Source of the DNA: Christiangramia echinicola DSM 19838
Lineage (GTDB): Bacteria > Bacteroidota > Bacteroidia > Flavobacteriales > Flavobacteriaceae
Direction of reading: 5' to 3'
DNA length: 64,000 nt
NCBI RefSeq assembly: GCF_000423065.1
Contig: NZ_AUHG01000011.1
Location: 372,001 to 436,000, forward strand
Part shown: positions 55,258 through 63,122 of the stretch, piece by piece
How positions within the stretch are numbered: position 1 is the stretch's first letter
How the letters are laid out: every line of letters begins with the position of its first letter
The notes under the pieces: model-generated
The model's database searches: none
Told to the model about the DNA's origin: nothing
What the model saw: only the letters and a program-made list of their open reading frames with translations
Made by a program: the position numbers and the translations under genes

Positions 55258-55731
55258 ATGCCATTATCAAATAACAAATTTACCTGGAGACCTAACGATA
55301 ATAGTTCGTTGACGAACCTTAGATACAATTTGGAAGCGACCAAATGGGTAAGTGCAGTAAAAAGTGCTGAAACCAAACTCAAAAAGCCTACTGCGAAGAG
55401 TATAAAGTGGGATTTGGGTGCTGTGGGCATGTTTATTTCTATCCCCCTGTTGTTGCTATTATTCATTTTTTTGATTCCTCTTCAACTAATTAAGGTTGTG
55501 TTTAGATACAACATTAAAATATTTCCAGGTGACCCACCAACGGGCAGAATTCTTACTGATAGAGAGAAATTTGATAAGAGGCTTGCTGAAATAAAAAATA
55601 GACATTCTTCAAAAGTATTTCAGATAAAACCTACACATGAAATGACACAAGAAGAAATTGCTGACTTGGTTGCTTATGTTAAGGAGGAAACAGCGAAATC
55701 CAAAGCGATAACTTATAAGACGTGTAAATAA
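55258..55731 (+). CDS. Unknown protein with hydrophobic segment, paralogue of 50545-51021
   Basis: A 157-residue protein from the ATG at 55258, chosen because MPLSNNKFTWRPNDNSSLTNL then lines up with MPMSNSNFQWRPNDNGALTNL of the paralogue; an ATG 6 bases earlier is possible. One membrane-like segment (about 60-80) and FRYNIKIFPGDPPTG follow in the same order. The tails differ. Together the two genes bracket the mercury-type cassette. Confidence 0.7.
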   Translation: MPLSNNKFTWRPNDNSSLTNLRYNLEATKWVSAVKSAETKLKKPTAKSIKWDLGAVGMFISIPLLLLLFIFLIPLQLIKVVFRYNIKIFPGDPPTGRILTDREKFDKRLAEIKNRHSSKVFQIKPTHEMTQEEIADLVAYVKEETAKSKAITYKTCK

Positions 55732-55762
55732 TCATTATTAGCCACATCAGCTTATCCACATT

Positions 55763-56176
55763 TTATTCTATATGATACCTGGTAATTAGTGGTTCCTCCC
55801 CACGGTCATTGGTTATAGTTCTGGCAATTACCTCAACCTTTCTATCTTCATTAGTAATTATATCCCACTGCGCATTTACCCTCACACCATCGAATATCAA
55901 ATATGTCATATAAGAAGTTATCATATTCTTTCCAACTAACTGCATATCCATCACACCCCCAACTAAATCCCATATTTCCATATCTGTATCACCTTCATTT
56001 CTAAATGTTTTTAATACAATTACATCAGCTTTCAACACTATTTCCCTATGTATATTTTTAAAGAATTCGCCATCAGCAGGTGTGGTAACATATTCAGTAA
56101 GTGGGGAAGTGAATATAGCATCCTGGGCATTAACCATGCTGCCAACCATCATTAGAAAAACAATATGGTATTTCAT
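55763..56176 (-). CDS. Exported protein of unknown function
   Basis: A 137-residue protein with a signal peptide (MKYHIVFLMMVGSMVNAQ). Compact mature part (NEGDTDMEIWDLVGG...) with no family recognised. Alone on the minus strand between the paralogue and a small unknown gene. Confidence 0.6.
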   Translation of the reverse strand: MKYHIVFLMMVGSMVNAQDAIFTSPLTEYVTTPADGEFFKNIHREIVLKADVIVLKTFRNEGDTDMEIWDLVGGVMDMQLVGKNMITSYMTYLIFDGVRVNAQWDIITNEDRKVEVIARTITNDRGEEPLITRYHIE

Positions 56177-56300
56177 ATGATAAATATAATTCTAATTGTA
56201 TATCGCTGATATATAAATCATTAAAATTTAACTTGGATAAAATCCATTAATATGGAAATATTCCATATATTAGCATAATTGAAATTTTAGATAGTTTATT

Positions 56301-56708
56301 ATGAAGCGATTGGATATTACTTTAGATTTTGAATCACCCTTACAAATTGAAAATCAAACTACAAGTTCATTTGATTGGGCTGACTTATATCAACCCAAAT
56401 CAAATATCACGTTTGGTGGTGAGGTATTTATTATCCCGCAGGATTCTGATTGTGACATTATGCCCGCTCATTACAGTGATGAACTGCCTTACGGGGAACT
56501 TATGAAAGCAGTTATTCTTTGCAACAGATATACCCTCAATGGTGTGGAATACAGGTTTAATAAACTAATTGGGATTGAAGGGTATTGCGTGGATTACGGG
56601 GGATGCAACAATTACTATGTAGCACCGAGATTTAGGGATAAGGAGCCTGCTGTCATTCCACCAATGATGGTTCATGACTTTATAGATAAATACAAAAATG
56701 CTTCGTAA
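56301..56708 (+). CDS. Unknown protein upstream of the SRAP gene
   Basis: A 135-residue soluble protein (MKRLDITLDFESPLQIENQTTSSF...; YVAPRFRDKEPAVIPPMM). No known family. It lies 26 bases before the SRAP protein and is probably in its operon. Cys-containing stretch GYCVDYGGCNNYY is notable. Partner or modifier of the SRAP protein is only an inference. Confidence 0.55.
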   Translation: MKRLDITLDFESPLQIENQTTSSFDWADLYQPKSNITFGGEVFIIPQDSDCDIMPAHYSDELPYGELMKAVILCNRYTLNGVEYRFNKLIGIEGYCVDYGGCNNYYVAPRFRDKEPAVIPPMMVHDFIDKYKNAS

Positions 56709-56734
56709 ATTGTTAAGTCATAATAGAGAATAGT

Positions 56735-57487
56735 ATGTGTTATAAAGGAAGTATTAGCAAAGAAGAAGCAAAAATTGATTATCTGCAAAAACAACAGGAT
56801 AAATCTAAAAAAATTAGGATACCACATAAGTCTTACCATTTCAATGCTTTTTCAAATCCTATTATAAATATTGTTGCCCAGGATGAACCGAATATAATTA
56901 GTGAAGCTACATGGGGATTAATACCTTTTTGGGGCATGAGTGACCCCAAAAAATTCTTATCAGGAAAGCAATATACCAACAATGCAAGAGGAGAAGATTT
57001 ATATGAAACCAAATCCTATAAGAATTACGTTCCCAAACATAGATGTGTGATTTTGTTTGATGGTTTCTTTGAGCCCCACCATTATGATAAAAAGCAAAAT
57101 CAGCCCTATTTCTGCTATATTCCCGAAACATCTGACGGTGATTATAAGAATAGAGAGTTGCTATCAATTGGTGGTATTTATAGCATTGTGGATGACCACT
57201 ATTATGTAAGTTTGGTTACCACTGAAGCCAATGATTTTTTTGCTGAAGTTCACAATAACAAGAAAAGGATGCCACTAGTCTTGGATAATAATTTGGTAAA
57301 GGAATGGATTTCACCCGACCAGTCTAAAAGTGTAATTGATGATTTAGTAAGAACGGGGTTTACATCTAAAGAATTCAAGGCCCATCCCGTAAGCAGCGAT
57401 ATTTATAAAACAGATTTTCATAGGGATGGACAAGAGGTGATTGAGCCAGTTAAACCGATTCAAGATATATTTAATACTCTATTTTAA
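56735..57487 (+). CDS. SRAP-domain protein (HMCES/YedK family)
   Basis: A 250-residue protein. Cys2 directly after the start Met, NNARGE (82-87), the Glu in DGFFEPHH (about 113), and His173 near KKRMPLVL form the SRAP active site. SRAP proteins crosslink covalently to abasic sites in single-stranded DNA through Cys2 and so protect replication forks. Presence on a mobile element fits protection of ssDNA during transfer or replication. Its 3' end overlaps the minus-strand gene by 9 bases. Confidence 0.93.
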   Translation: MCYKGSISKEEAKIDYLQKQQDKSKKIRIPHKSYHFNAFSNPIINIVAQDEPNIISEATWGLIPFWGMSDPKKFLSGKQYTNNARGEDLYETKSYKNYVPKHRCVILFDGFFEPHHYDKKQNQPYFCYIPETSDGDYKNRELLSIGGIYSIVDDHYYVSLVTTEANDFFAEVHNNKKRMPLVLDNNLVKEWISPDQSKSVIDDLVRTGFTSKEFKAHPVSSDIYKTDFHRDGQEVIEPVKPIQDIFNTLF

Positions 57488-58516
57488 AGCTAAGGTGCCA
57501 GTTATGAAGTAATTTGGTTTACTTCCTTGTCCGTTTTGATAATTCCAATCAACGCTGACACTTAAAAATGATGGTACATTAAATTTTCTAAACTTACCTT
57601 CTCTTACCTTTCCTTCTCCATCGTAATCTTCAATCTTATCAGCCAAAAGAGGTTGACCAAGAAAACCTATGGCAATACCACCATTTAATATCGGCTTTTG
57701 ATTTGAATCAACTAAATAACTTGCATAGGGTATGGGGGCTAATGTTGGAAACCATTCGAAATCATAATCAGGTACGAATGGTAAAGAAAATGCAAGTTGA
57801 ACATTTCTTACAGTTTCATCTATCATACCAAACTTTCCATCAAATGATTTGTTACTAGTAATGACATAATTATTAATTGTTGAAAAATTATCACTTTGTA
57901 TGTAATTCTGTAATTCTGATTTGTTATAATCAATGATATTTCCTGTCAAGGTTATAGTAGGTACTAGACCTCCTTTTAATGCATAATTGTTTTTGTAAAA
58001 CCAAAAATACCAACTATGCCCAATATTAGCTGTTAAGATAGATGGAGTTGCTTTGGAAATGTTTGAAGTTGAATTTTCGATACTATTAAATTTGTCATAT
58101 TTATATGTAATTGAAATTGTATTTGCTTGCAATTTCAGTGGATTTTTTTCATTGTCATCATTTAAAAACACTCTGTCAAAACCGTGCTGAAATCCTAACC
58201 CAAACAGTAAACCGTTGTTGTTCTCAAAATCGAAGTTATTTAGAGAAAAGAAATCTTTTGTATTTGTAAGACCGAACTTAAAAAAGATAGCATTGTTTTT
58301 AATAGCAGACCTTGTATCAGATTTTGAATAAATCCATCCACGTTCCCAGTCAAAGAGTTTAATGTCCAAGGAGACTTTTCCACCGTCTAGATTAACACGT
58401 TTCTTTTTTGCATCATAGAATTCAGCAATCACCTTTTCATTACTGTTCTTCACTTGTGCGGTCAAATCAATTGTTGGAAAAATAAATATTGCTATGATTA
58501 AAATAAAATTTTTCAT
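57479..58516 (-). CDS. Exported protein, possible outer-membrane beta-barrel
   Basis: A 345-residue protein with a signal peptide (MKNFILIIAIFIFPTIDLTAQ). Long stretches of alternating hydrophobic residues (FKFGLTNTK, LLFGLGFQHGF, ISITYKYD) with aromatic-terminated strands, and a C-terminus YFITGTLALK, suggest a porin-like beta-barrel; no family identified. Overlaps the SRAP gene convergently by 9 bases. Confidence 0.55.
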   Translation of the reverse strand: MKNFILIIAIFIFPTIDLTAQVKNSNEKVIAEFYDAKKKRVNLDGGKVSLDIKLFDWERGWIYSKSDTRSAIKNNAIFFKFGLTNTKDFFSLNNFDFENNNGLLFGLGFQHGFDRVFLNDDNEKNPLKLQANTISITYKYDKFNSIENSTSNISKATPSILTANIGHSWYFWFYKNNYALKGGLVPTITLTGNIIDYNKSELQNYIQSDNFSTINNYVITSNKSFDGKFGMIDETVRNVQLAFSLPFVPDYDFEWFPTLAPIPYASYLVDSNQKPILNGGIAIGFLGQPLLADKIEDYDGEGKVREGKFRKFNVPSFLSVSVDWNYQNGQGSKPNYFITGTLALK

Positions 58517-58609
58517 AATGGTTAGTTTTATGATTTACAATATCTTATAAAAGTAAATTTTAAGCAATACCCATGACAGGGTATAATACCCCTTTTGAAA
58601 ACCATTTTC

Positions 58610-60142
58610 TTAAAATAACATATTTCCCAAAAAGTCACTTATTTGTGAATCAAAATGCCCTGAACGTCTTCTATACTTTTCCGTTGTGCCCAGGGAAGCA
58701 TGGGTAAGGTATTCTGATGTTGCATGGGTGGTGGCACCATTCTCAAATAGCATTTGTGATGCTGTATGTCTTGCTACGTGTGATGTGATATTGGTATCTA
58801 TCTTAGCAAGCTTCTGTATTTTTTTAAGGGTGGCAGCATTATTTGATGATATACTATTATACCTTTTAGTTTCTGCTTCATCCCAACGTTTATTATCAGG
58901 TCCTAATTTAGCATTGTTACCAAAATCCCATACATATACATCGGGATACTTCTTGATAGCCACTTGTATTTGATAACTAAGATATCCCATGCGTTGTTGT
59001 ATCAGGGAATCCCTTTTTTCAATGAGCCTTAGCTTTTTATTGTTATCCTTTTGAATATCCTTGATGGTTCTACCTGAATCTAAAATTTCTATAAGTACAC
59101 CATTGGGGATATCTTCAATTTTGTTATGGGTATCAGGTGTTCTATCTATTTGGATTTGATAATGTTTTATATCCTTATCCAATTGCTTTACCTTAAGTGG
59201 TATGAATTCATTGTTATTAGGCAGTTGTTTGATAAGTAGTTCCATTAGTGACATGGGGAACATCCTAAGGAGTCTTGTTTCTGATTTGCTAGTATAAACA
59301 TCCATTCCAACGCCTTTATCATTGTATATCAAATCCCCCCATTTTAGCATGACCACATCCATGAACCTGAATGCACCCCAGAATTGAAATAGCCATGCCC
59401 GTTGCGTGTGATTGTATCTATCATGGGTATCTTTGCGGGCACCCTTTATTTTCATATTATAAACATTGAGTATTTTGAATCTATGAAATTCATCTTGGGA
59501 TAGGTAGGTATTTTTGAATTTCTCTTTAAGACGTTTGATATATTTGAAGGGATGTGTTTGTGGTTCTTTGAAGGAACAATCAGGATTTTGCAGTGCATCA
59601 TTATAGACGGCTTTGATTCTGTTTATATAGGTATTGGTGGTGGATTCTTCCAATGATTTTCTTAGCCATGTTTGGTAATCCTTTACTAATGTGTGGGTGA
59701 TATCCTTGAATGTGATGGAATGCATTTCTTTGGATTCAAGGAACTCTTGAAATTTATTCAAACCTGCAACATCATTATTTTTGGTGATATTATTAAATCT
59801 TTGGTCTTTTCTTTTATATCCATATTTAAAGAAATTAAGGTGACCGCCTGTGATTTTGGATTCTTTTTTTAGGGTTAACTCATTGGGGGTGAGTCCTAAT
59901 AGTTCAGCTTCTAATTGAACCTTGAGCTTGTGTATTTGTTCATTGATTTTTTTGTAGTTGGGTTCTGTAGTTTTCACCCAATTTTTTTTGTTATCAGAGT
60001 GATTGGGATTCCAATTTTTCTTTTTAATTTTGGCCCGCTTTACTGTGGTTCTTGATAGGGGATATTTCCCACCATCATGAACATTGATGTAAATGTAAAA
60101 ATGTTCTTTGTCAGCACTTCTTGTTTTTACGGTTATTTCCAT
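58610..60142 (-). CDS. Tyrosine recombinase/integrase of the element
   Basis: A 510-residue integrase. Arm-type N-terminal domain, SAM-like core-binding domain (about 115-200), and a catalytic domain with Arg259 (AFRFMDVVMLKW), Lys286, HVARHTA (His455, Arg458), His481 and Tyr490. Between Lys286 and His455 there are about 170 residues, with a coiled-coil-rich insertion (about 310-440) longer than in usual integrases. It should recombine the 18-bp att cores. Transcribed leftward from the right end, typical for an integrating element. Confidence 0.9.
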   Translation of the reverse strand: MEITVKTRSADKEHFYIYINVHDGGKYPLSRTTVKRAKIKKKNWNPNHSDNKKNWVKTTEPNYKKINEQIHKLKVQLEAELLGLTPNELTLKKESKITGGHLNFFKYGYKRKDQRFNNITKNNDVAGLNKFQEFLESKEMHSITFKDITHTLVKDYQTWLRKSLEESTTNTYINRIKAVYNDALQNPDCSFKEPQTHPFKYIKRLKEKFKNTYLSQDEFHRFKILNVYNMKIKGARKDTHDRYNHTQRAWLFQFWGAFRFMDVVMLKWGDLIYNDKGVGMDVYTSKSETRLLRMFPMSLMELLIKQLPNNNEFIPLKVKQLDKDIKHYQIQIDRTPDTHNKIEDIPNGVLIEILDSGRTIKDIQKDNNKKLRLIEKRDSLIQQRMGYLSYQIQVAIKKYPDVYVWDFGNNAKLGPDNKRWDEAETKRYNSISSNNAATLKKIQKLAKIDTNITSHVARHTASQMLFENGATTHATSEYLTHASLGTTEKYRRRSGHFDSQISDFLGNMLF

Positions 60143-60164
60143 TGGATATCTAAATTACCTGATT

Positions 60165-60205
60165 TTGTGTGGTATAAAGATATATATTTGGAACTTACCA
60201 CACAA
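60165..60205. repeat. Inverted arm-like repeat at the right end
   Basis: TTGTGTGGTA (60165-60174) and TACCACACAA (60196-60205), 10-bp arms 21 bases apart, between the integrase start and attR. The word TGTGTGGTA recurs at the left end (31779), so it is a candidate integrase arm site. Confidence 0.6.
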
Positions 60206-60252
60206 AGGAAGTCTGTAAAGCACTATAAAACAACAGGTTATGAATAAATAAT

Positions 60253-60270
60253 ATTCGCAGCCGAAATTTA
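60253..60270. repeat. Right attachment site (attR core)
   Basis: Exact 18-bp copy of the left repeat, ending 6 bases before the ATG of the chromosomal gene at 60277. The bases before it give AATATTCG, a poorer -7 box than TAAATTCG at the left end. Confidence 0.85.
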
Positions 60271-60276
60271 TTGATA

Positions 60277-60543
60277 ATGGCGAGTAAAAGATTGCTTAAA
60301 AAAGATGTGAATTATGTAATGGGGGACATCATTGATGCTGCCTATATTCACCAAATGGCTAATCCAAAAGAAGACCCGGCGAAATCTGAGGCGATCGTAG
60401 ATGAGGCTATCAAAGAATATGATGAATTGATCACTAAGATCAACCGTCGTGATGTTGAAAATAAACAGAAACATTTTAAGGAAGTTCAGGCAGATCTTGA
60501 GACTAAAGCAAAAGCTTTGATCGAGAAACTGAACGCGCTTTAA
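60277..60543 (+). CDS. Small conserved protein, chromosomal gene at the insertion site
   Basis: An 88-residue helical, charged protein (MASKRLLKKDVNYVMGDIID...; KHFKEVQADLETKAKALIEKLNAL). No family known to me, but it is typical of small conserved Flavobacteriia proteins. The start at 60277 follows the repeat; a TTG at 60271 is less likely. It is 6 bases before tRNA-Thr, so co-transcription is likely, and its upstream region has been exchanged by the element. Confidence 0.7.
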   Translation: MASKRLLKKDVNYVMGDIIDAAYIHQMANPKEDPAKSEAIVDEAIKEYDELITKINRRDVENKQKHFKEVQADLETKAKALIEKLNAL

Positions 60544-60549
60544 TAAGTT

Positions 60550-60623
60550 GCCGATGTAGCTCAGCTGGCTAGAGCAGCTGATTTGTAATCAGCAGGTCGT
60601 GGGTTCGAGTCCCTCCATCGGCT
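60550..60623 (+). tRNA. tRNA-Thr (anticodon TGT), second copy
   Basis: Sequence identical to 10650-10723, acceptor GCCGATG/CATCGGC, anticodon loop TTTGTAA. Outside the element, 280 bases from attR. Confidence 0.98.
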
Positions 60624-60632
60624 CTTAATAAA

Positions 60633-60661
60633 AAGCCTCTCCGTAAGGAGGGGCTTTTTTT
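60633..60661 (+). terminator. Terminator after tRNA-Thr
   Basis: AAGCCTCTCC/GGAGGGGCTT 10-bp stem, loop GTAA, T run. Confidence 0.9.
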
Positions 60662-60693
60662 ATTGATATAAGTTCTATTGAAATTTATAAATA

Positions 60694-62190
60694 TCAATGC
60701 AGAGCTTCGAGATTCAGGATTTTTGAAGTTCTTTCCTGAACTCGCTTAAAACGTTTTTCATCTGTACGAACATCACTGTTCCAGAAGGGGATCATTATTT
60801 CCAGTTTTTCCTGTAGCAATTTTGATTCTAACTTTTCCGGAAATGCAATTTTTAGAACTTCCAACATAATATTAACCGCAGTTGAAGCTCCAGGGGAAGC
60901 GCCCAATAAAGCAGTGATCTTCCCATCTCTACTATGTACTACATCTGTCCCGAACTCAAGAACGCCTCCCTGTTCCTCGTCTTTTTTAATGATCTGGACT
61001 CTTTGCCCCGCTACTTTTAATTCCCAATCTTCAGGTTTTGTATTTTTTATAAAAACCTTCAAATCATTGATCCTGTCTTTATGATCCATTTTCACCTGCT
61101 CTATCAAGTAGGAAGTTAGCGGCAGGTTATGCCAGAAAACGCCCCACATAGACGGTATATTACCAAGGTTAATTGATTTGGGAAGGTCAAGAATAGAACC
61201 TTCTTTTAAAAATTTTGTACTGAAACCTGCAAAGGGGCCAAATAACAATTCTTTCTTTCCATTTATATACCTGGCATCCAGGTGAGGTACAGACATGGGC
61301 GGAGCATCTACGCCTGCTTTACTATATACTTTGGCGTGGTGCTTTTCAATAATTTCCCGGTTATTACAAAACAGCCATTGGCCACTCACTGGAAAACCTC
61401 CGTAGCCATCTTTTTCCGGAATTTCTACTTTTTGCAGAAGTGATAATGCACCTCCGCCGGCACCAATAAAAATATGTTCGGCATCATAATAATTTATTTC
61501 CTTGGTTTGAAGATTTTCAACTTTGGCTGACCAATCTTCAGGACCATCAGGATCTATGTCCAGAACTTCATGTTCTCTTAAAACAGGTACCTCAAATTTC
61601 TTCTCTAGAATTCTGAAATAATGTTCGGTAAGAGAACCAAAATTAACACCGGTACCCAGATCCATTCTTGTTGCAGCCATGATCTCATCTTCAGTCCGGT
61701 TCTCCATGACAAGTGGAAACCATTCTTTTAGTTTTGAATGTTGATCTGAAAACTTCATCTCTTCAAACATAAAATGAGAAGTCATTGCTTCATACCTTTG
61801 CTTTAGAAATTCCACGTCTTTTTTTCCACGTACCCAGGCGTGATGAGGTATAGAGTGAATAAAGCTTTGTGGATCTTTAATTAAATCTTGTGAAACCAGG
61901 TAAGACCAAAATTGTTTGGATTTTTCAAATTGCTGAAATACATCTAAAGCTTTAGATATATCAACCTTACCATTTTCATCCTGAGGTGTATAGTTTAGTT
62001 CACAAAATGCAGAATGGCCAGTACCAGCATTGTTCCAGGCTTTAGTGCTTTCCTCGGCAACAGAAGGGAGTCTCTCAAAAATTAATATTTTAAGTTTTGG
62101 ATCGCAGAGCTTAAGAATGAGGGCAAGAGTGGCACTCATGATTCCGCCACCTACGCAAATAAGATCATAATCTTTATTCGTCTTATTCAT
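60694..62190 (-). CDS. mqo: Malate:quinone oxidoreductase
   Basis: A 498-residue membrane-associated FAD enzyme from the ATG at 62190 (the ORF extends upstream without a better start). FAD motif DLICVGGGIMSATLALIL near the N-terminus, TKAWNNAGTGHSAFCELNYTP, and LLGASPGASTAVNIMLEVL near the end are Mqo signatures. It oxidises malate to oxaloacetate and reduces quinone in the TCA cycle. Monocistronic on the minus strand. Confidence 0.95.
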   Translation of the reverse strand: MNKTNKDYDLICVGGGIMSATLALILKLCDPKLKILIFERLPSVAEESTKAWNNAGTGHSAFCELNYTPQDENGKVDISKALDVFQQFEKSKQFWSYLVSQDLIKDPQSFIHSIPHHAWVRGKKDVEFLKQRYEAMTSHFMFEEMKFSDQHSKLKEWFPLVMENRTEDEIMAATRMDLGTGVNFGSLTEHYFRILEKKFEVPVLREHEVLDIDPDGPEDWSAKVENLQTKEINYYDAEHIFIGAGGGALSLLQKVEIPEKDGYGGFPVSGQWLFCNNREIIEKHHAKVYSKAGVDAPPMSVPHLDARYINGKKELLFGPFAGFSTKFLKEGSILDLPKSINLGNIPSMWGVFWHNLPLTSYLIEQVKMDHKDRINDLKVFIKNTKPEDWELKVAGQRVQIIKKDEEQGGVLEFGTDVVHSRDGKITALLGASPGASTAVNIMLEVLKIAFPEKLESKLLQEKLEIMIPFWNSDVRTDEKRFKRVQERTSKILNLEALH

Positions 62191-62270
62191 ATTTTTGGGT
62201 TTTCCCTCAATATAGATAAAGCAAAAGCTAAATTGACCTAACAAAATATTAAGAAGCTGTTATAAATGAA

Positions 62271-62295
62271 AAAAGGAGCTAAATGAGCTCCTTTT
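62271..62295 (-). terminator. Terminator of the DUF4369 lipoprotein gene
   Basis: Perfect 10-bp stem AAAAGGAGCT/AGCTCCTTTT, loop AAATG; the minus-strand reading ends in T residues. Confidence 0.8.
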
Positions 62296-62317
62296 AATTA
62301 TAAGTGTAAAACCTGGT

Positions 62318-63067
62318 TTAGGAATTTTCCTCCCCAGATTGGTCTTCAACTTTTTCTTCAAGCTTCTCCTGTTTTCTACGTTCCTTTAAGAAATCTTTAA
62401 GTTCCTCACCATATTTAGATTTTTTAACCTTGGGAGCAAGGGAAGTGTAGATAGTATCAAGATATTTAATATTTGCATCGAAAACTTCTGAAAGAGCGAG
62501 GTAAGGTGCTATTTCATGATCTTTATTATTGATTGCAAAATTAACGGTATAGAGATACTTTCTTTTAAGAAGTCTATCATACTTTTTATCGATCTCCATC
62601 AGTTTTTCTTCATCCTCAGCCTTTTCAGCTTCAAAACTATCTTTGATAAGGTCGAGATTCTGATCATTAAATCTACTGATCATTTTACGGTACTCCATCA
62701 GTTTCTCCTGGTTAACCGAACCAACGATTTCTGCACTGGTTTCAAATTTATCAAGTTTCGTCTTGATGCTTACCTCTCCTTTATCTGCGAAAAAATCTAT
62801 ACGATCATCGTATCTGTTATTGTCAACCTTTTCAAGATACAAATACATGATCTGCGGGCTTTCAATATAGGTTTCCATACGAAAGCCAGGGTCACCATTT
62901 ATAATTACAGAATCTACATTTACCAATAAGGTATCCCTTATCTTTTGAAGATATAAAGTGCCCTTTTTCAGGCCTTTAATCTCTCCGCTTACGATAAGGT
63001 TGCTTTCTTTCTCAGAACAAGCTGTGATGCTTATTAAGATCACTAAAAGAAGAGCTAGTTTTTTCAT
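62318..63067 (-). CDS. DUF4369 domain lipoprotein
   Basis: A 249-residue protein with lipoprotein signal MKKLALLLVILISITAC (Cys17). LIVSGEIKGLKKGTLYLQKIRD is the DUF4369 start; the C-terminal half is helical and charged (RRKQEKLEEKVEDQSGEE). DUF4369 is often the N-terminal domain of periplasmic thioredoxin-like lipoproteins in Bacteroidota; here no thioredoxin CxxC follows. Envelope-facing. Confidence 0.85.
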   Translation of the reverse strand: MKKLALLLVILISITACSEKESNLIVSGEIKGLKKGTLYLQKIRDTLLVNVDSVIINGDPGFRMETYIESPQIMYLYLEKVDNNRYDDRIDFFADKGEVSIKTKLDKFETSAEIVGSVNQEKLMEYRKMISRFNDQNLDLIKDSFEAEKAEDEEKLMEIDKKYDRLLKRKYLYTVNFAINNKDHEIAPYLALSEVFDANIKYLDTIYTSLAPKVKKSKYGEELKDFLKERRKQEKLEEKVEDQSGEENS

Positions 63068-63122
63068 TTTTGAATTCAGATTTTAAAGGGAGCGCAAATA
63101 TCTTATATTTTTCTGTTTATTA

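Larger units (their letters stand above)
31707..60270. mobile_element. Integrative element / genomic island, about 28.6 kb
   Basis: Bounded by an 18-bp direct repeat, ATTCGCAGCCGAAATTTA, at 31707-31724 and 60253-60270. A tyrosine integrase lies just inside the right repeat and points left. Contents: replication-like gene, HNH nuclease, type I restriction-modification, serine recombinase, mercury-type operon, SRAP protein and several exported proteins, while both flanks are housekeeping chromosome. No relaxase, T4SS or phage structural gene was recognised, so it is probably mobilised by another element or only excises and integrates. The sequence outside both repeats joins into one plausible upstream region of the gene at 60277. 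Confidence 0.88.

Noticed and set aside
31707-60270. CRISPR array or toxin-antitoxin pair in the element
   Set aside because: No regularly spaced repeats and no recognisable toxin or antitoxin pair were seen.
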